Of a stretch of DNA of 64,000 nucleotides, positions 23,234-34,363 are shown in pieces. The notes under the pieces were generated by a model, which made no database searches, was not told the DNA's origin, and was given only the letters and a program-made list of their open reading frames with translations. The first letter of the stretch is position 1; each line of letters starts with the position of its first letter. The translations under genes were made by a program, and so were the position numbers. Source of the stretch: Tetracentron sinense (Eukaryota > Streptophyta > Magnoliopsida > Trochodendrales > Trochodendraceae); contig CM026554.1 in assembly GCA_015143295.1 (NCBI GenBank), forward strand, positions 31,199,531 to 31,263,530. Direction: 5' to 3'.

Positions 23234-24180
23234 TTGAGGAAAGAAGATCAAGATATCCAATTGCCAACTATGTATCCACCGAAAGGCTACTTGAGCCTCT
23301 CAAAGACATTTTCACATGAGCTATCTGCATGCCATATTCCCATTACAGTTCAGGAAGCATTAATGGATCCCAAGTGGACTAAAGCAATAGAGGAAGAAAT
23401 GGGGGTGCTACTCAAGAATCAAACATGGACCTGGGTTCCACTACCCCAAGGGAAGAAAATAATTGGGTGCAGATGGGTCTTCTCTATTAAACACAAGGCA
23501 GATGGATCTATAGAACAATACAAGGTGAGGCTAGTTGCAAAAGGATATACTCAGACATATGGGGTAGATTATCAAGAAACCTTCTCACCTATAGCTAAAC
23601 TAAATACAATTAGAGTTTTGCTATCTCTCGCAGCCAACCTGGATTGGCCATTGCATCAGTTAGATGTAAAGAACGCGTTCCTCTATGGTGACCTTGAAGA
23701 GGAAGTATACATGGATACCCCTCCAGGCTTCACAACATCTTCAAAAACTGAAGTTGTGTGCAAATTGCAGTGAGCACTGTATGGACTGAAACAATCACTT
23801 CGAGCATGGTTTGGGAGGTTCAATCAAGCAATGAAGAAGTATGGTTTCTGCCAAAGTAATTCTGAGCATACATTATTTCTGAAGCACTGACGGGGCAAGG
23901 TAACAACTTTAATTGTATTTGTTGATGATATGATCATCACAGGGGGATGATACAGAAGAATTTCCAAAGCTTCAGAAACAATTGGCAATCGTGTTTGAAA
24001 TGAAAATCTGGGAGGACTTAGATATTTCCAGGGAATAGAGGTGGCTAGATCAAAGCAAGGTATATTTCTTTCCCAGCAAAAATATATATTGGATCTACTA
24101 TGTGATGTTGGAATGTTGGATTGCAAGCCAGTAGACACTCCAATCGTTTAGAATCACAAGCTCGGAGAATATCCAAGCAA
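23234..24180 (+). pseudogene. copia reverse transcriptase remnant
   Basis: EALMDPKWTKAIEEEMGVLL, the typical start of copia RT, then the fingers segment GCRWVFSIKHKADGSIEQYK and LDVKNAFLYGDLEEEVYM lie in one frame (23234-23773). A TGA stop splits CKLQ from ALYGLKQS. The catalytic motif reads FVDDMIIT and keeps both Asp residues, but further stops and a frameshift break the palm and thumb (23,890-24,150). Confidence 0.85.
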
Positions 24181-24181
24181 A

Positions 24182-24874
24182 GTGCCAGCAGACAAAGGAA
24201 GATATCAAAGGTTAGTTGGGAAACTGATTTATCTCTCACATACCTGTCCTGATATTGCTTACGCAGTGAGTGTAGTAAGTCAATTTATGCACCAACCTAG
24301 TAAGGATCATATGGATGCAGTGATCCGGATATTACAGTACTTAAAATCCTCCCTGAGAAAAGGCCTCATGTTTTCAAAAAATAACCATCTCAAAGTTAAT
24401 GGTTATACAGATGCAGATTGGGCGGGGGACATCACAGACAGAAGATCCGCCTTAGGCTACTTCATGTTTGTTGGGGGGAATCTTGTTACATGGAGAAGTA
24501 AGAAACAAAAGGTGGTGGCATTGTCAAGTGCTGAAGCAGAATTCCATGGAATGGCTAAAGGACTTTGTGAACTTCTATGGTTCAGAAGACTTCTAACAGA
24601 AATTGGACATTGCCCTACCTTCGAGATGGATCTTTTATGCGATAACAAGGCAGCTATTGCTATTGGTCAAAATCCTATCCAGCACGATCGCACTAAACAC
24701 GTAGAGATTGACAGACATTTTTTTAAAGAAAATCTTGAAGCTCAAATAATTCGGTTTCCATTCGTAAAGTCCGAAGACCAACTGGCAGATATTCTTACAA
24801 AAGCTGTATCAAGCAAGGATTTCTATAACTCACTAGTCAAGTTGTGCATTGAAGATTTGGATGCATCCACTTGA
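24182..24874 (+). pseudogene. copia RNase H domain (open frame)
   Basis: The longest uninterrupted piece of the element, about 230 codons. It contains YTDADWAGDITDRRSALGYF, ALSSAEAEFHGMAKG and LLCDNKAAIAIGQNP, with the Asp-Glu-Asp residues of RNase H1 at expected places, then HVEIDRHFFKENL and DQLADILTKA, the usual copia C-terminus. RNase H degrades the RNA strand during reverse transcription. The domain is intact but detached from the broken RT. Confidence 0.85.
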
Positions 24875-24881
24875 GGGGGAG
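24871..24881 (+). promoter_or_regulatory. Polypurine tract of the copia element
   Basis: TTGAGGGGGAG immediately precedes the 3' LTR and would prime plus-strand synthesis. Confidence 0.85.
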
Positions 24882-24992
24882 TGTTGGTGTGAGTTGTCAA
24901 TTAAGAATCAAATCAGAGAGATTATAGGAATATTCATAGCTATCAACCATGATTCTAGCCCTAAGATCTGTATAACCAAGAAAAAGTTGACA
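24882..24992 (+). repeat. 3' LTR of the copia element, internally deleted
   Basis: 111 bp against 185 bp in the 5' copy. A single 74-bp deletion lies between two AAGAA strings present in the 5' LTR (AACCAAGAA and GAAAGAA), as in deletion by short-repeat slippage. The rest differs by four transitions. Confidence 0.95.
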
Positions 24993-25052
24993 TATTTTAC
25001 TAGGTACATGATAAACATGTTTACTGATTGGAAAAATAAATAGATACATTTA

Positions 25053-26090
25053 GGGTGGTGTTAGATGCATCCCAAAATATTATGAGTACACCCCATTTTT
25101 TATATATTTTTGCCAAATCAGTTTTCCAACATTTAATAGCCGCACCCCACAATTGTTTTGGCGGTGTCGTTCTCTTCTTTCTCTCTGCACATGCTCCTTC
25201 ATCTTTGTTATTACTATTAATTGATGATCAAAGGGTAAAACTGCACCGACGCTATCTGCACCAGCACACAAGTTGCAAAGTTAGGGTTTTGCGAGATCGG
25301 TAAAGGCGACAGCTGTCCCATTTTTGGTCAGCACTTCTTTTGGTTCATATTTCAGTCCTTTTTTGGGCTTTTCTGATAGGAGATGTGCCCACCAACATCA
25401 GTTCTCCACTTCTTACAGCTATTGTTTTTCTCCTACTTGTGAAATAAAGGAATTCGATTTTTTTTTGGGCTAAAGATTGATGAACAATTGCAGTTTGAAT
25501 ATAGAAGACAGATAGTTTCAACATTCTGGAGAAGATTTCTCGGTAAAGAAGCATAAAACTGATAAAAGAAATGAAATCCAGTGGCTTAAATAAAATTTTA
25601 ACCCAAGCTGAAGACCTCTAATTCTAGTAAATCATCTTTTAATCCAAGTTCATCTCAACATGGTAGAATGCGTTTGTGCTCATCTCATCGTCTAGCATTG
25701 ATGCCTCTCCAACGTCGATAAGAGATGCTAATGAGTAATTATGTATTGTTCTTGCAACTTTACAAGGCTAGCTAAATCCCAGAGTTGAGTGGATAAAGAT
25801 GCTAATGAGTAATTATGTATTTCTTCTGCAACATTACAAAGACTAAATTCCCACAGTTGAAGAGCCTTGAATGTGGTCGGGCATATCGAAAATCAACCCT
25901 GTTGTTGCTAGTTGGTCTGGCTTAATGCGTAATATGTTTAAATTTGTGATTGGTGTATAATTATAAAATTTATAGTTATTTTTAATATTTGGAGTGTACA
26001 AGTAATTTTATTAATTTAATGGTGTTTAATAAGTAATTTTTACTAATAGAGTGCAGTCATCAAAAAGTGGGGGTGCGACTAACAGCACCC
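25053..26090. mobile_element. 1-kb inverted-repeat DNA element
   Basis: The left end is GGGTGGTGTTAGATGCATCC; the complement of the right end is GGGTGCTGTTAGTCGCACCC. Both sides are flanked by TA (25051-25052 and 26091-26092), within a wider TTTA/TAAA context. The interior (1,038 bp) has no transposase frame. It contains a near-duplicated block, GATGCTAATGAGTAATTATG at about 25,727 and 25,799. The TA flank would fit a Tc1/mariner-type element, but a Harbinger-type TWA site cannot be excluded. Confidence 0.65.
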
Positions 26091-26094
26091 TAAA

Positions 26095-26593
26095 TTTAAT
26101 AGGTGCACAAAGGGCTCTGATAGGTCGGTGTAGTGCAATTTTTTAATCAACCTTGTGTATCAATTTTAAAAGGTTGGGAAGATCATTAGGTTATTGTATT
26201 TAATGAACACAATAACAACCATTCAACAAATTTGAGTAAAATAAGAACAAAATCTCATATATTCATTCGTGAACAAAATATAAACGCGATCTTCTTCTCG
26301 CCAGTCAACACTTTTCCATCTTTAGTTTTTCTAATTAGATACTTCCTCACCTTAATTTTTCAATAACATAAACTACTACTTCTTGTTCTTCCTTCACAAC
26401 GCCATACATGGGCTTGGGTTTGGATCACTAGAACAACATTTTATATTTAGAGACCCATCTCTTCCCCTTAATGCAAATCCTTATTAGAGCCTTTTTTTTT
26501 TTTTGTTCTACTGCTTACAAAATAGAAGTGTGTACTTTAATAGTGAGATTAGATAAGTAGTTGGCTTAGGCGGAGAGTAGGAAGGACATGAGG
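26095..26593. other. AT-rich spacer, no gene seen
   Basis: No gene or structured repeat recognised. A 14-base T run lies near 26,491-26,504. Confidence 0.45.
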
Positions 26594-26600
26594 AAAGACC

Positions 26601-26807
26601 AAAGGGTGGACCAGTGGTTCCTAGGCCTTTCCTCAAGTGAGAGGTCCTGGGTTTCATTTCTCACTCCTCCTTTGGAGCCAGCCCCGCACGGGTTTACCTG
26701 GGCTTACCTGGTGTGATGGGTTGCGGGCTCATGTCGCACCCTCGGGGATTAATCCTGACCCAAAGGTTTGGGGACACCCCGAGTTCCTGAAAAAAAAAAA
26801 AAAAAAA
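26601..26807 (+). mobile_element. SINE family S1, copy 1, full length
   Basis: About 207 bp with GGACCAGTGGTTCCTAGG near the 5' end (A-box-like), GAGGTCCTGGGTTTCA (B-box-like), a body ending GGGGACACCCCGAGTTCCTG, and a run of 18 A. The flanks are AAAGACC (26594-26600) and AAAGACC (26805-26811), though the right copy overlaps the A tail. The A and B boxes indicate a tRNA-derived SINE transcribed by RNA polymerase III. Two more copies lie on the minus strand at 28,955 and 44,461. Confidence 0.8.
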
Positions 26808-26811
26808 GACC

Positions 26812-27804
26812 TGAGAGTGCGGCTAGCACTCCTCTACAAGATAATTTAGGGATGGAGATCTGAGTACGGAAAAGTGAGGCGTGCTTTCCCTACTCTCGGT
26901 CAAACTCTACTCTCAGTCTCCACCAACCACCTATCCATTTTCAAATCAGTTATGGTGGTTAAGCACTCTCTCTCATCAAGAATGGACAAATGGTTGGTGG
27001 AGATTGAGAGTAGAGTTTGATTGAGATTAGGACTAGCATTTCTCACGGAAAAGTATATGTATTTGTTTGGGCCTGCTTCTACTCTTACCAATGAAATCCT
27101 CAGTAGGGAAACATCGAAAAGCATCTAGTCTATCAACAACAAAAACAAAAGGTGACTTTCTCCTCTATTTTATCATTTTTAAAACCTAATATCAGAGGAT
27201 TATCGTCTAATTACGTTGTTCTTTTATGAACCCAGTTACTGAAATTGTTACACAGGCATCCTATTTCTATAGCAATAGTATAGATATGGTCAGCTGGACT
27301 TAAGTCGGGTTAGGAATCAGGATTGAGTCGGGCCGCAGCAGACCATCCGGACCATCGTGTTTAGCTATTAATTGCAAGTTCACCCTAAACTTTGAGTTCA
27401 GCCCAAGCCCGTCCATTGATCTGGCTGCCCGTTGGGTTTGGGTTGGGCCGAGCCTTCCCAAGTTGCATCACTAACACTAACAATAGCTACAAAAAGGCCC
27501 CAAAACATGGTCACTATTTTATAGGATAGCTGTTCTGCCATAATAAATAAATAAGTGATTGCTTTGTTCAAATCTTCCACCCCTCCAAACGAACCTGAGA
27601 AGGTAGACTACTCAACAATTAAAAATAAACCAAAGTTTCAATCAATTGCGTAGTAAATGATGAAATGGAGAACAAAGCTTATTGACCCTTTTTTAGGCAA
27701 TACCCTTCTAGAAAGTTTGACGCTTTACATTCAAGTAATTACACTCAAGCCAGACATATTTTGGCAATATAATAAGTGGGTCCACACACTTGGTTCGTGA
27801 GTAT
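26812..27804. other. Spacer with a short internal inverted repeat, no gene seen
   Basis: No gene. CTACTCTCAGTCTCCACCAA at about 26,909 faces the imperfect complement TTGGTGGAGATTGAGAGTAG at about 26,994, suggesting a small foldback. The rest is unremarkable. Confidence 0.4.
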
Positions 27805-28198
27805 GTATGGCAACCGGCGGGTTAATCGGGTAAGCCGCCCCTATTGGGATGGGGATGAGTTTGGGAGGTTCATAAACTGGGTAGGGACAGGGATGGGAAA
27901 TGATGGGTAAACCCGACCGGATTCGAACCGGAATGGATTTATGTATCCCCACCCTATTTATAATTTAAATGTCTATTTTACCTTTAAATGAGTCTTAAAA
28001 TTATCTTAATATCTTACATATAATAGGAATTACCAAATAGACCCGCGCCGACTAGTGGTTAACAGGGCGGGATAGGGCTAAGAAGAGTTTTGATAAATGG
28101 GGATGGGTCACCAGCCCCATGGGAACGGGATACGAGTCTTCCCATTAGGGGTGGGGTAGGGTTGAAGGCACCCCGGCCAAACCTGCCCCATTGTCATC
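27805..28198. mobile_element. Possible MITE with ATGGCAAC / GTCAT ends
   Basis: The left end TATGGCAACCGGCGGG and the complement of the right end, AGGATGACAATGGGGCAGG, are imperfect inverted repeats around GC-rich sequence with several GGGATGGGG and CCCC blocks. No target duplication was established and there is no coding potential. Confidence 0.4.
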
Positions 28199-28199
28199 C

Positions 28200-28954
28200 T
28201 TATTCGTTAGTAAAATGTCTTAAAGGAACCTTTCCACCTTTTTTTTTTGTGGGTGGGCCCACTTATAAAATTTATAGGGCAATGTTAGCTACGGCTTTCT
28301 TTCAAACTCACTTTCTATGAAAAAAATATGTTATTGTCTTCGATTAAGAGAATGACATGTGTTTTTCACAAACCCTCTCTCTAATAAAAAAGATAGTGAG
28401 TTTTAAAAAAAATTAACCCCTAGTATTTGTTCATTGCTTAGATGTTAGATGCCTAACATTTTAGTTGGGCCAATGAGATTGAACCAGCACACAAACTTGT
28501 AGGAATTGAACTCAGAGTACCCAAAGGGGAGATACACACTGCCACTGGTACTAAAAGGGCAGTGTCACGTTAACATACATGAAATACCTTTTTTTCGAAT
28601 TCTATTATCGTAAATAAGTAAGCATTAACCTAAGAGGTTAATGTGACTTAAATAAAGTGTATAAAAATGTTAGGAAGACATCCACAATAAAGGAGACAGG
28701 TTTTTTTTTTATTTGTATTGGTTAATGTGGGTACATTCGCAAATAGTTGTGGAGGGTCCCTCTAGAGTCTAAACCATTTGTTCTCTCCAGCTGACCTATT
28801 ATATCATCTATTTAGACAGTTGACTGTCATTGGACAGTTAAAAGTTTTGCATATAAATTTACTAGGTTTTTTCTAATTTTGCCAATACATTGTTATAGAT
28901 TTGTAAATTAACTAATCATTTTTCAATTGATTAGACAAATAACCTCAATTCTTA
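28200..28954. other. AT-rich spacer, no gene seen
   Basis: No gene or repeat family recognised. Confidence 0.45.
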
Positions 28955-29102
28955 CTTTTTTTTGGAACTCAGGGTGTCCCCAACCCTGTACGTAAGTCAG
29001 GACTAATCCCCAAGGGTGCGACGTGAGCCCACAACCCGCCACACCAAGTAAGTCCGGGTAAGCCCGTGCAGGGCTGGGCCCAAAGGGGGAGTGAGAAATG
29101 GA
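28955..29102 (-). mobile_element. SINE family S1, copy 2, 5'-truncated
   Basis: The reverse complement matches copy 1 from about its CATTTCTCACTCC segment to the AGTTCC end, followed by an A tail (T run at 28,955-28,963). The first 50-60 bp, including the A and B boxes, are missing. This fits incomplete reverse transcription. Confidence 0.75.
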
Positions 29103-29199
29103 AAATTGTTAGACTTTTGTTTAAAATTGTTAGTAAAATAACTATTATGCCCTTAAGATATATCATAATCTCATAATGCCCCCTTGATTGCCCTTGAAC

Positions 29200-29740
29200 T
29201 ATGGTTAACAACTTTTAACCCCTATGGTTAATTGTTTTTAAACTAAGGTTAGGTGTTTTACCCCTAATGGTAGTAAATCTTAGTCACAATTAAAGAGAGT
29301 TAAAAGAGACACCCCTTTAACTACTCTTGAACTGGTTAACAAGTTTTAACCCTTGTGGTTAATTTTTTTCTTAAAAATGAAGGTTAAAGCTTTAACCATA
29401 ATGGTTAGTAAATCTTAATCACAGTTAAAGGGAGTTCAAAGAAAATACTCATTTAACTACTCTTAAACTATGGTTAACAAGTTTTAACTTCTATGATTAA
29501 TTTTTAAGAAAAAAAAGTTTAGATACTTTAATCCTAAGGGTTATTGAATCTTAACCACAGTTACCCCCCCCCCCCCCCCCCCCTCCCCCTCTAACAGCCC
29601 TTGAATTATGGTTAATAAGTTAATAATCCATGTGGTTAAATTTTTTTCCCTATAAAAATCAAGATTAGATGCCTTTAACCCTAAGGGTTTGTAAATTTTA
29701 ATCACAGTTAAAGGGAATTAAAAGAAGACAAGTGTCATAC
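29200..29740. repeat. Degenerate tandem repeat rich in GGTTAA
   Basis: Four diverged copies of a unit of about 130-150 bp. Each holds ACTATGGTTAACAAGTTTTAAC or a variant, CCTATGGTTAATT, an A/T run, AAGGTTAGATGCTTTAACCC-like sequence, GTTAGTAAATCTTAATCACA and GTTAAAGGGAGTTAAAAGA. A 20-base C run (29,564-29,583) interrupts the third copy. Related single units lie at 30,240-30,510 and about 40,200-40,680. Confidence 0.7.
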
Positions 29741-30239
29741 TAGTATTATAATCCACTAAATGTCCCAAGGGTAATATAATCATTTTTAAAAATATTTAAT
29801 GAGGATCTTTGTCTAACATTTGAAGTGACTTAATTTATAAATCTGTTATTCATAACAATGTATTTGAAAACTAATGATAAACCTAATAGCTGATATGCAA
29901 AAACCCCTTAAAAGTTTTCAGTTGCTATTGCCTTTCATTTCACGTTGGCATTAGGCCCTATAAACGTGGAGGCTCCCAACCAATAGACAGTTGCCTGGAC
30001 CAAGATGAAGGGTTGTTCTTACGGGGATTGGAATCCTAATCTGTACCACCGAGAGCGATTCCAAAGGCCAGTCATTCTCTGAAACCATGAGTAGGTGGGA
30101 AGTCCTACTCATACCCATATAGTATGGGGGTAGGGCCTGCAGTCGCCATCTTGTTAGCCAATAATGTCCAATGGGAGCGGATTTACTCTGGCCGGGCCAG
30201 TGTAAAATACTTTGGCCCAACTTTCAACTCAATCTCTAA
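29741..30239. other. Spacer, no gene seen
   Basis: No gene. A GC-richer stretch at 29,950-30,220 has a minus-strand frame of 89 codons without recognisable features. Confidence 0.4.
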
Positions 30240-30510
30240 TACCCTTTTTAACTTTTAAGAAACATAATCCTTATGGTTAAATTTTTTTCTAAAAATCAAT
30301 ATTAAATTCTTTAACCTTAATGGTTAGTAAATTTTAACTACAATTAAAGAGAGTTAAAAGCAGGTGCGGAGCTAGGTGGGGGGAGGGGGCTAGATTTAAC
30401 TCTAGTTAAGAATCATAATCCTTATGGTTATTTTTTTTTTTCTAAAATCAATATTAAATTCTTTAACCTTAATGGTTAGTAAATTTTAATTACAATTAAA
30501 GATAGTTAAA
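30240..30510. repeat. Two tandem copies of the GGTTAA-type repeat
   Basis: Two copies about 155 bp apart share CATAATCCTTATGGTTA, TCAATATTAAATTCTTTAAC and GTTAGTAAATTTTAA, followed by GAGTTAAAAGCAGG or GATAGTTAAAAGCAGG. They are much more alike to each other than to the units at 29,200-29,740, so this is a more recent duplication of the same repeat. Confidence 0.7.
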
Positions 30511-30595
30511 AGCAGGAGTGGAGCAATGTGGGGACGAGGGGCTCTAGCCCCCTCTCCCTCAACTTTAGAAAAACAAAAATTATGTATATACTATC

Positions 30596-31317
30596 CGTAA
30601 TAGGGAAAATTGGTAAGAGAGGCAATATAGTCTAAGGACGAGCCTGACTTAACGAGAGGACGAATTCGATCTAACGATAGGATGAGCCCAACCTAAGCCC
30701 GAGGACGAATTCGACCTATGTTTGAGGATGGATTCGACCTATGTCGGAGGATGAATTCAACCTAAATCTTAGGGCATAAAGTCTTGCAGGGTGACTTTAC
30801 TGTCAGAGCATTAATGAAACACTCATGAATAGATATTATCTCTGACCTAATATAAATGCGTATTAAATGCTGGTCACCTAGGATCACTTCAGTAGTAGAA
30901 CCGACCTACAAGGAAGAGATGTACATTTATTGAAGAGATATTTTGCTAACACAAATGTAATGAGTGGGTGGGATGTATGACCATCCCACCAGCATGGATG
31001 AACATACGAGTTAGAGCCTATAAATACTCCCAAGAGTCTTAGTGAAAAGGGGATGACAATTCTCACGAACCGTAGACTGAGCTTTCTTCCCCAAGCATAA
31101 GAGCAAAAGCCCTACCTCAAGAACTCCTTACCCTTATCAGTTGTATTAATCTTTCATCTTTCACCCATTGTTACTGACTTGAGCTTCAGAGTGTCTTGAC
31201 AGTGCGGAAGACCTCTCCTCAACTACACTAGGATAATGTAGTTCAATGACCTTCCTTCTACCAGTAAAACGGGGTCACATGGAGCTCTATCGGAAATTCC
31301 CACTACACTATCTTACT
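30596..31317 (+). mobile_element. Solo LTR, Tat-type, copy F (0.7 kb)
   Basis: It is flanked by identical CTATC (30591-30595 and 31318-31322). It starts CGTAATAGGGAAAATTGG, which aligns with the start of the Tat-type LTR at 44,990 (TGTAATGGGTAAATTTCG), the first T having become C, and ends CACTACA. It is 722 bp against 742 bp for that LTR and has the same plan: tandem repeats near the start, TATAAATA at 31,019-31,026 and a pyrimidine-rich tail. No coding DNA adjoins it. Confidence 0.85.
30634..30770. repeat. About 26-bp tandem repeat in LTR F
   Basis: Five to six degenerate units related to GAGGACGAATTCGACCTATG, in the same part of the LTR as the GACGAC-type repeats of the LTRs at 44,990 and 54,780. 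Confidence 0.75.
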
Positions 31318-31322
31318 TAATT

Positions 31323-31880
31323 TGAGAGGGCATGGATTGGGGTAAACATCCCCTCCTCTCTCTCCTCCAACTTTTTTTTAAAAAAGAAAGGTTAATTTTA
31401 AACTACATTGTTTACTTAACTTTAAAAAAAATATCTTTACAATTCGTATGAAATTGTCCACAATCTTGGCCCTAAAAAAAAATAGGGGCTATGCCCCCGA
31501 ACTCCCACACCCCTGAAACAAGAACATTTCATACCTTCCTATTCACAAACCCCATCAATAATAATTAACATTATCAATCAACAATTTCTAGTCCCCCATG
31601 CATACAAGAAAATCCTAGCTCTTGGTTAAAAGGGTCATGTGATGAGTTGGAGAGGCTAGGCCAGAGTATTTTACTCTACCTAGCTAGAGGAAATCATAAT
31701 CCATGTCAAATGGATCCATGTGAAGGAAGGAACCATTACACATGGAGTGGATCTCAATAGGTGGGCAACGTACTTCGATGGCTAATCCTTGATTGGTACC
31801 TACCTAGCTCATAAATATTATTAATGAAATAATTCTAACCATTTAATCAAATATATGATACATAAATTTAACTATTGATA
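31323..31880. other. Spacer, no gene seen
   Basis: No gene. CCCCTCCTCTCTCTCCTCCA and nearby text resemble the sequence just left of LTR F (CCCCCTCTCCCTCAAC), consistent with one older sequence split by that insertion. Confidence 0.4.
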
Positions 31881-32050
31881 TGGGTACACCCCGCCTCTTG
31901 CACCAGTGGTAGGGTGTGGCTTCTTTGTTGAGGGAGGTCTAGGGATCCAATCCTCTCGGGTGATGAGTCCGCAAGAGCTCCAATGCCCAAACTAACCACT
32001 AACCCTACTATAGTAGGTAAATGATATCCGAAGCAAAAAACAATTATTGG
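31881..32050 (+). mobile_element. SINE-like family S2, copy 1
   Basis: It contains GCCTCTTGCACCAGTGGTAG (A-box-like) and GGTCTAGGGATCCAATCC, in which GGATCCAATCC agrees with the B-box consensus at 9 of 11 positions, then a body ending in a GCAAAAAACAA tail. Similar copies lie at 37,581-37,750 and, reversed, at 40,441-40,571. It ends about 10 bp before solo LTR B. A tRNA-derived SINE is likely; target duplications were not found. Confidence 0.6.
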
Positions 32051-32059
32051 CATGGTTGA

Positions 32060-34358
32060 AGTGAGCATGGATTTTGGTACCCACATTTGACTGGTTTGAG
32101 ATTAGGAGTCACCACTTATTAATTCTGAAGGGATAACTGCCATATATGGATAAGGTCTTATGGTCTACCTGAGAGTCTAGGTAAGAGGTTCGATTAAGTC
32201 CAGGGAAGGTGTTAGGCATTCTGAGACCTCCATTTTATAATTGTTACCTATTCCCTAGGTATAAGCCAAATTAATGTCAAATTTTATTCAAATGCATAAG
32301 TTTTAGATTATACTAATCCAAGAAAGGAAAAATCCTAACTAGGGTCGAACCCGAGTTGGGTTGCATACGTACTCACATGGGGTGAGATCAAACTGAGTGT
32401 AGTTCTGACACATGATCCCATGCCAAGGCTAGGGGAGTGTGTGTTAGGCCCGATAGGCCAAGGATTTAGTTTAACCATGATTAGAAGTGAGTTAATAATG
32501 ATTAGGGCAACTAACCATAGTTTAAAAGAGTCAAGATCATATTTTGGTCTTTTTATATTTTTAAATGGTTTTGAGATTTTTCCATATTTTTCAAGGTTAA
32601 ATGAGTTTAACCACGGTTAAAAGTTAATCGGGTTAAGTTTAACCCCAGTTAAGGGTCTGATATGGTAAGGTTGGGCCCAGAGAGTGCAGCAGGGCCTAGA
32701 CTGGCCTCCTACTTGTCTGGGCCTTGCAAGGCCACTATTCTGTGAAAACAGTGAGATTGACGGTGGAATAATTACCGTCAATCTCATTACTTCACAAAAT
32801 AGGATTGATGTTACAATAACTACCACCATTGTCACTGTTTTCCAGAACATTGATTTTGCAGTCATGGCGAAGATGGGGGATGATGCCTAAAGGATCTTGG
32901 ACCTATGCGGGTGTTCAGGGGACTTGTCACAAATCCTGAGTCTGGTTTGAGCCCTGAGCTTGATCTAGAATGAGTTGGCCATTATAGTGAGAAGCAGAAT
33001 ACCCAGAATGTCGGTAAACTGTTTACCGACAATCTGGACAGTTTCTACTTTACCTGATTTTAACCATGGTTAAACTAACTAGGGGCACCTGAGACAAGCC
33101 TTGGAATGGACCAAGAGCCCATGACCTGAGGCCTATAGCCACTGAAATAGGAAAGCCCAGAAATGGCGGTATTGTGTTTACCAAAATTTTTGGATTTTTC
33201 CAAAATTAAATTTCTCCCCACGGTGCTGCACCTTGCTACTTACAGGGAATCCCTCATGAGTTGAGGGTCCTTTGGGAAGTCTGGGGAGGTCAGGGGAGGC
33301 CTTCGCTCCGCGTGTGAGGTGCTTGCTCAGTGTGTGGAATGGTGGATAGTGCTGAAAACTTCATGGAGGTCCCCTTTGCCTATGGGAGAGGCAAGGGGAC
33401 CCTTATTCTACGATTTGAAACTTTACAATTGTCCCCTGGAATGGGACCAGAGGCTCACACGAGTTTTCACAAAATGAAATAGGGGTAGGGGCAGTCCCTA
33501 CCTGCTGGAAGGCTTCAGGCGGAGGTGGTGGTGGCCATGATGGTGATATGCAACTGGGGATGGACCTACAACAGTCCCTGAAAGCTTCTGATGCTCCAAG
33601 TCTTTCCCTTCATGGAGAACAGAGATGAGATTAAGGGAAGCAGGGGTTCTATCCTGGGGAATTCGGATTTTTTCCAGAATTTCTACAAGGGTCTTGGCAT
33701 GGGGGAAGAAGCTTAGATTTATAGGAGAGAGGTCTAAGGACACGGAGGGAATAAGGGCAGGAGTAGGCAGAGGTCTTAGAAGGGAGAGGGGGCTGCCAGA
33801 GGTGTGCTTGATGCACTGGGGGGAACAGGTTTTACGTAAAACGTAAACTCCAGGAATGATGGTAATTTCAATACTGTCATTCCATCTCAAGGTACAAAAG
33901 ATAATGGTGATAGAATAATTACCGTTATTTCTGAATTTTTCCAAAAACAGGTCTGCCCAGAGTAAAAATGCTCATGCACGTGATACGATTTTTACCACAA
34001 AATGAATGTCGGTAATTGAATTACCGACATTCTAAGATTTTTGAATTTTAGGGTTAATCCCCCTCCTAGGGCTTGGCTAGGGTTTGTGGGCCTTGTTTGG
34101 GTTCAGGGGCAATTTGCCTACGAATTTTAGGCCCTAAAGACCCCGGGTGGGTGTTGTATGGGCCTTGGGCCCATGTTCTAGGTTTGTAGGGTTTAGGATT
34201 AGACTGGGGTTAGGCTAGGGTTAGCTAGGGTTCGCCTAGGGTTTAACTAGAGTTGATCTAAGGTTTACCTATGGTTTGACTCGGGATTGACCTAGGGTTT
34301 TCCATGGTTAAAGAGACTAACTACGGTTAAGGTGGGGTGTAAAAGTTGGGTACTTACA
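32060..34358 (-). mobile_element. Solo LTR, family L1, copy B (2.3 kb)
   Basis: Reverse-complement homologue of copy A. Its right edge reads GGGTACTTACA, the complement of the TGTAAGTACC start, and its left edge AGTGAGCATGG corresponds to the complement of copy A's end with the terminal TG mutated to AG. The flanks GTTGA (32055-32059) and GTTGG (34359-34363) form a 5-bp target duplication with one mismatch. It is about 400 bp shorter than A and C, largely because the GCCTCCGGGC minisatellite is almost absent. It carries seven 27-bp palindromes. Confidence 0.78.
32756..34031. repeat. Seven 27-bp palindromes in LTR copy B
   Basis: They start at 32756, 32804, 33007, 33162, 33855, 33903 and 34005, each 27 bp. 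Read in reverse they correspond one to one with the seven of copy A (34005 with 2994, 33903 with 3096, 33855 with 3143, 33162 with 3778, 33007 with 3972, 32804 with 4169, 32756 with 4216). At 32756 the arms are ATTGACGGT and ACCGTCAAT, showing paired changes relative to the AATGTCGG / CCGACATT form. Confidence 0.85.
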
Positions 34359-34363
34359 GTTGG

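Larger units (their letters stand above)
20268..24992 (+). mobile_element. Complete but inactive Ty1/copia retrotransposon
   Basis: The 4,725-bp element has a 185-bp left LTR, a primer-binding site, gag, protease, integrase, reverse transcriptase and RNase H in Ty1/copia order, a purine tract and a 111-bp right LTR. It is flanked by identical 5-mers TATTT (20263-20267 and 24993-24997). The integrase-before-RT order identifies copia. Coding is interrupted by many stops and frameshifts. The LTRs differ at 4 of 111 aligned positions, all transitions, and by one 74-bp deletion. I cannot assign a lineage within copia with confidence. Confidence 0.95.

Noticed and set aside
26601..26720. A functional tRNA gene at the A/B-box sequences of SINE S1
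   Set aside because: No cloverleaf can be drawn with an anticodon stem and acceptor stem; the body and A tail mark it as a SINE. No other tRNA or rRNA gene was seen.
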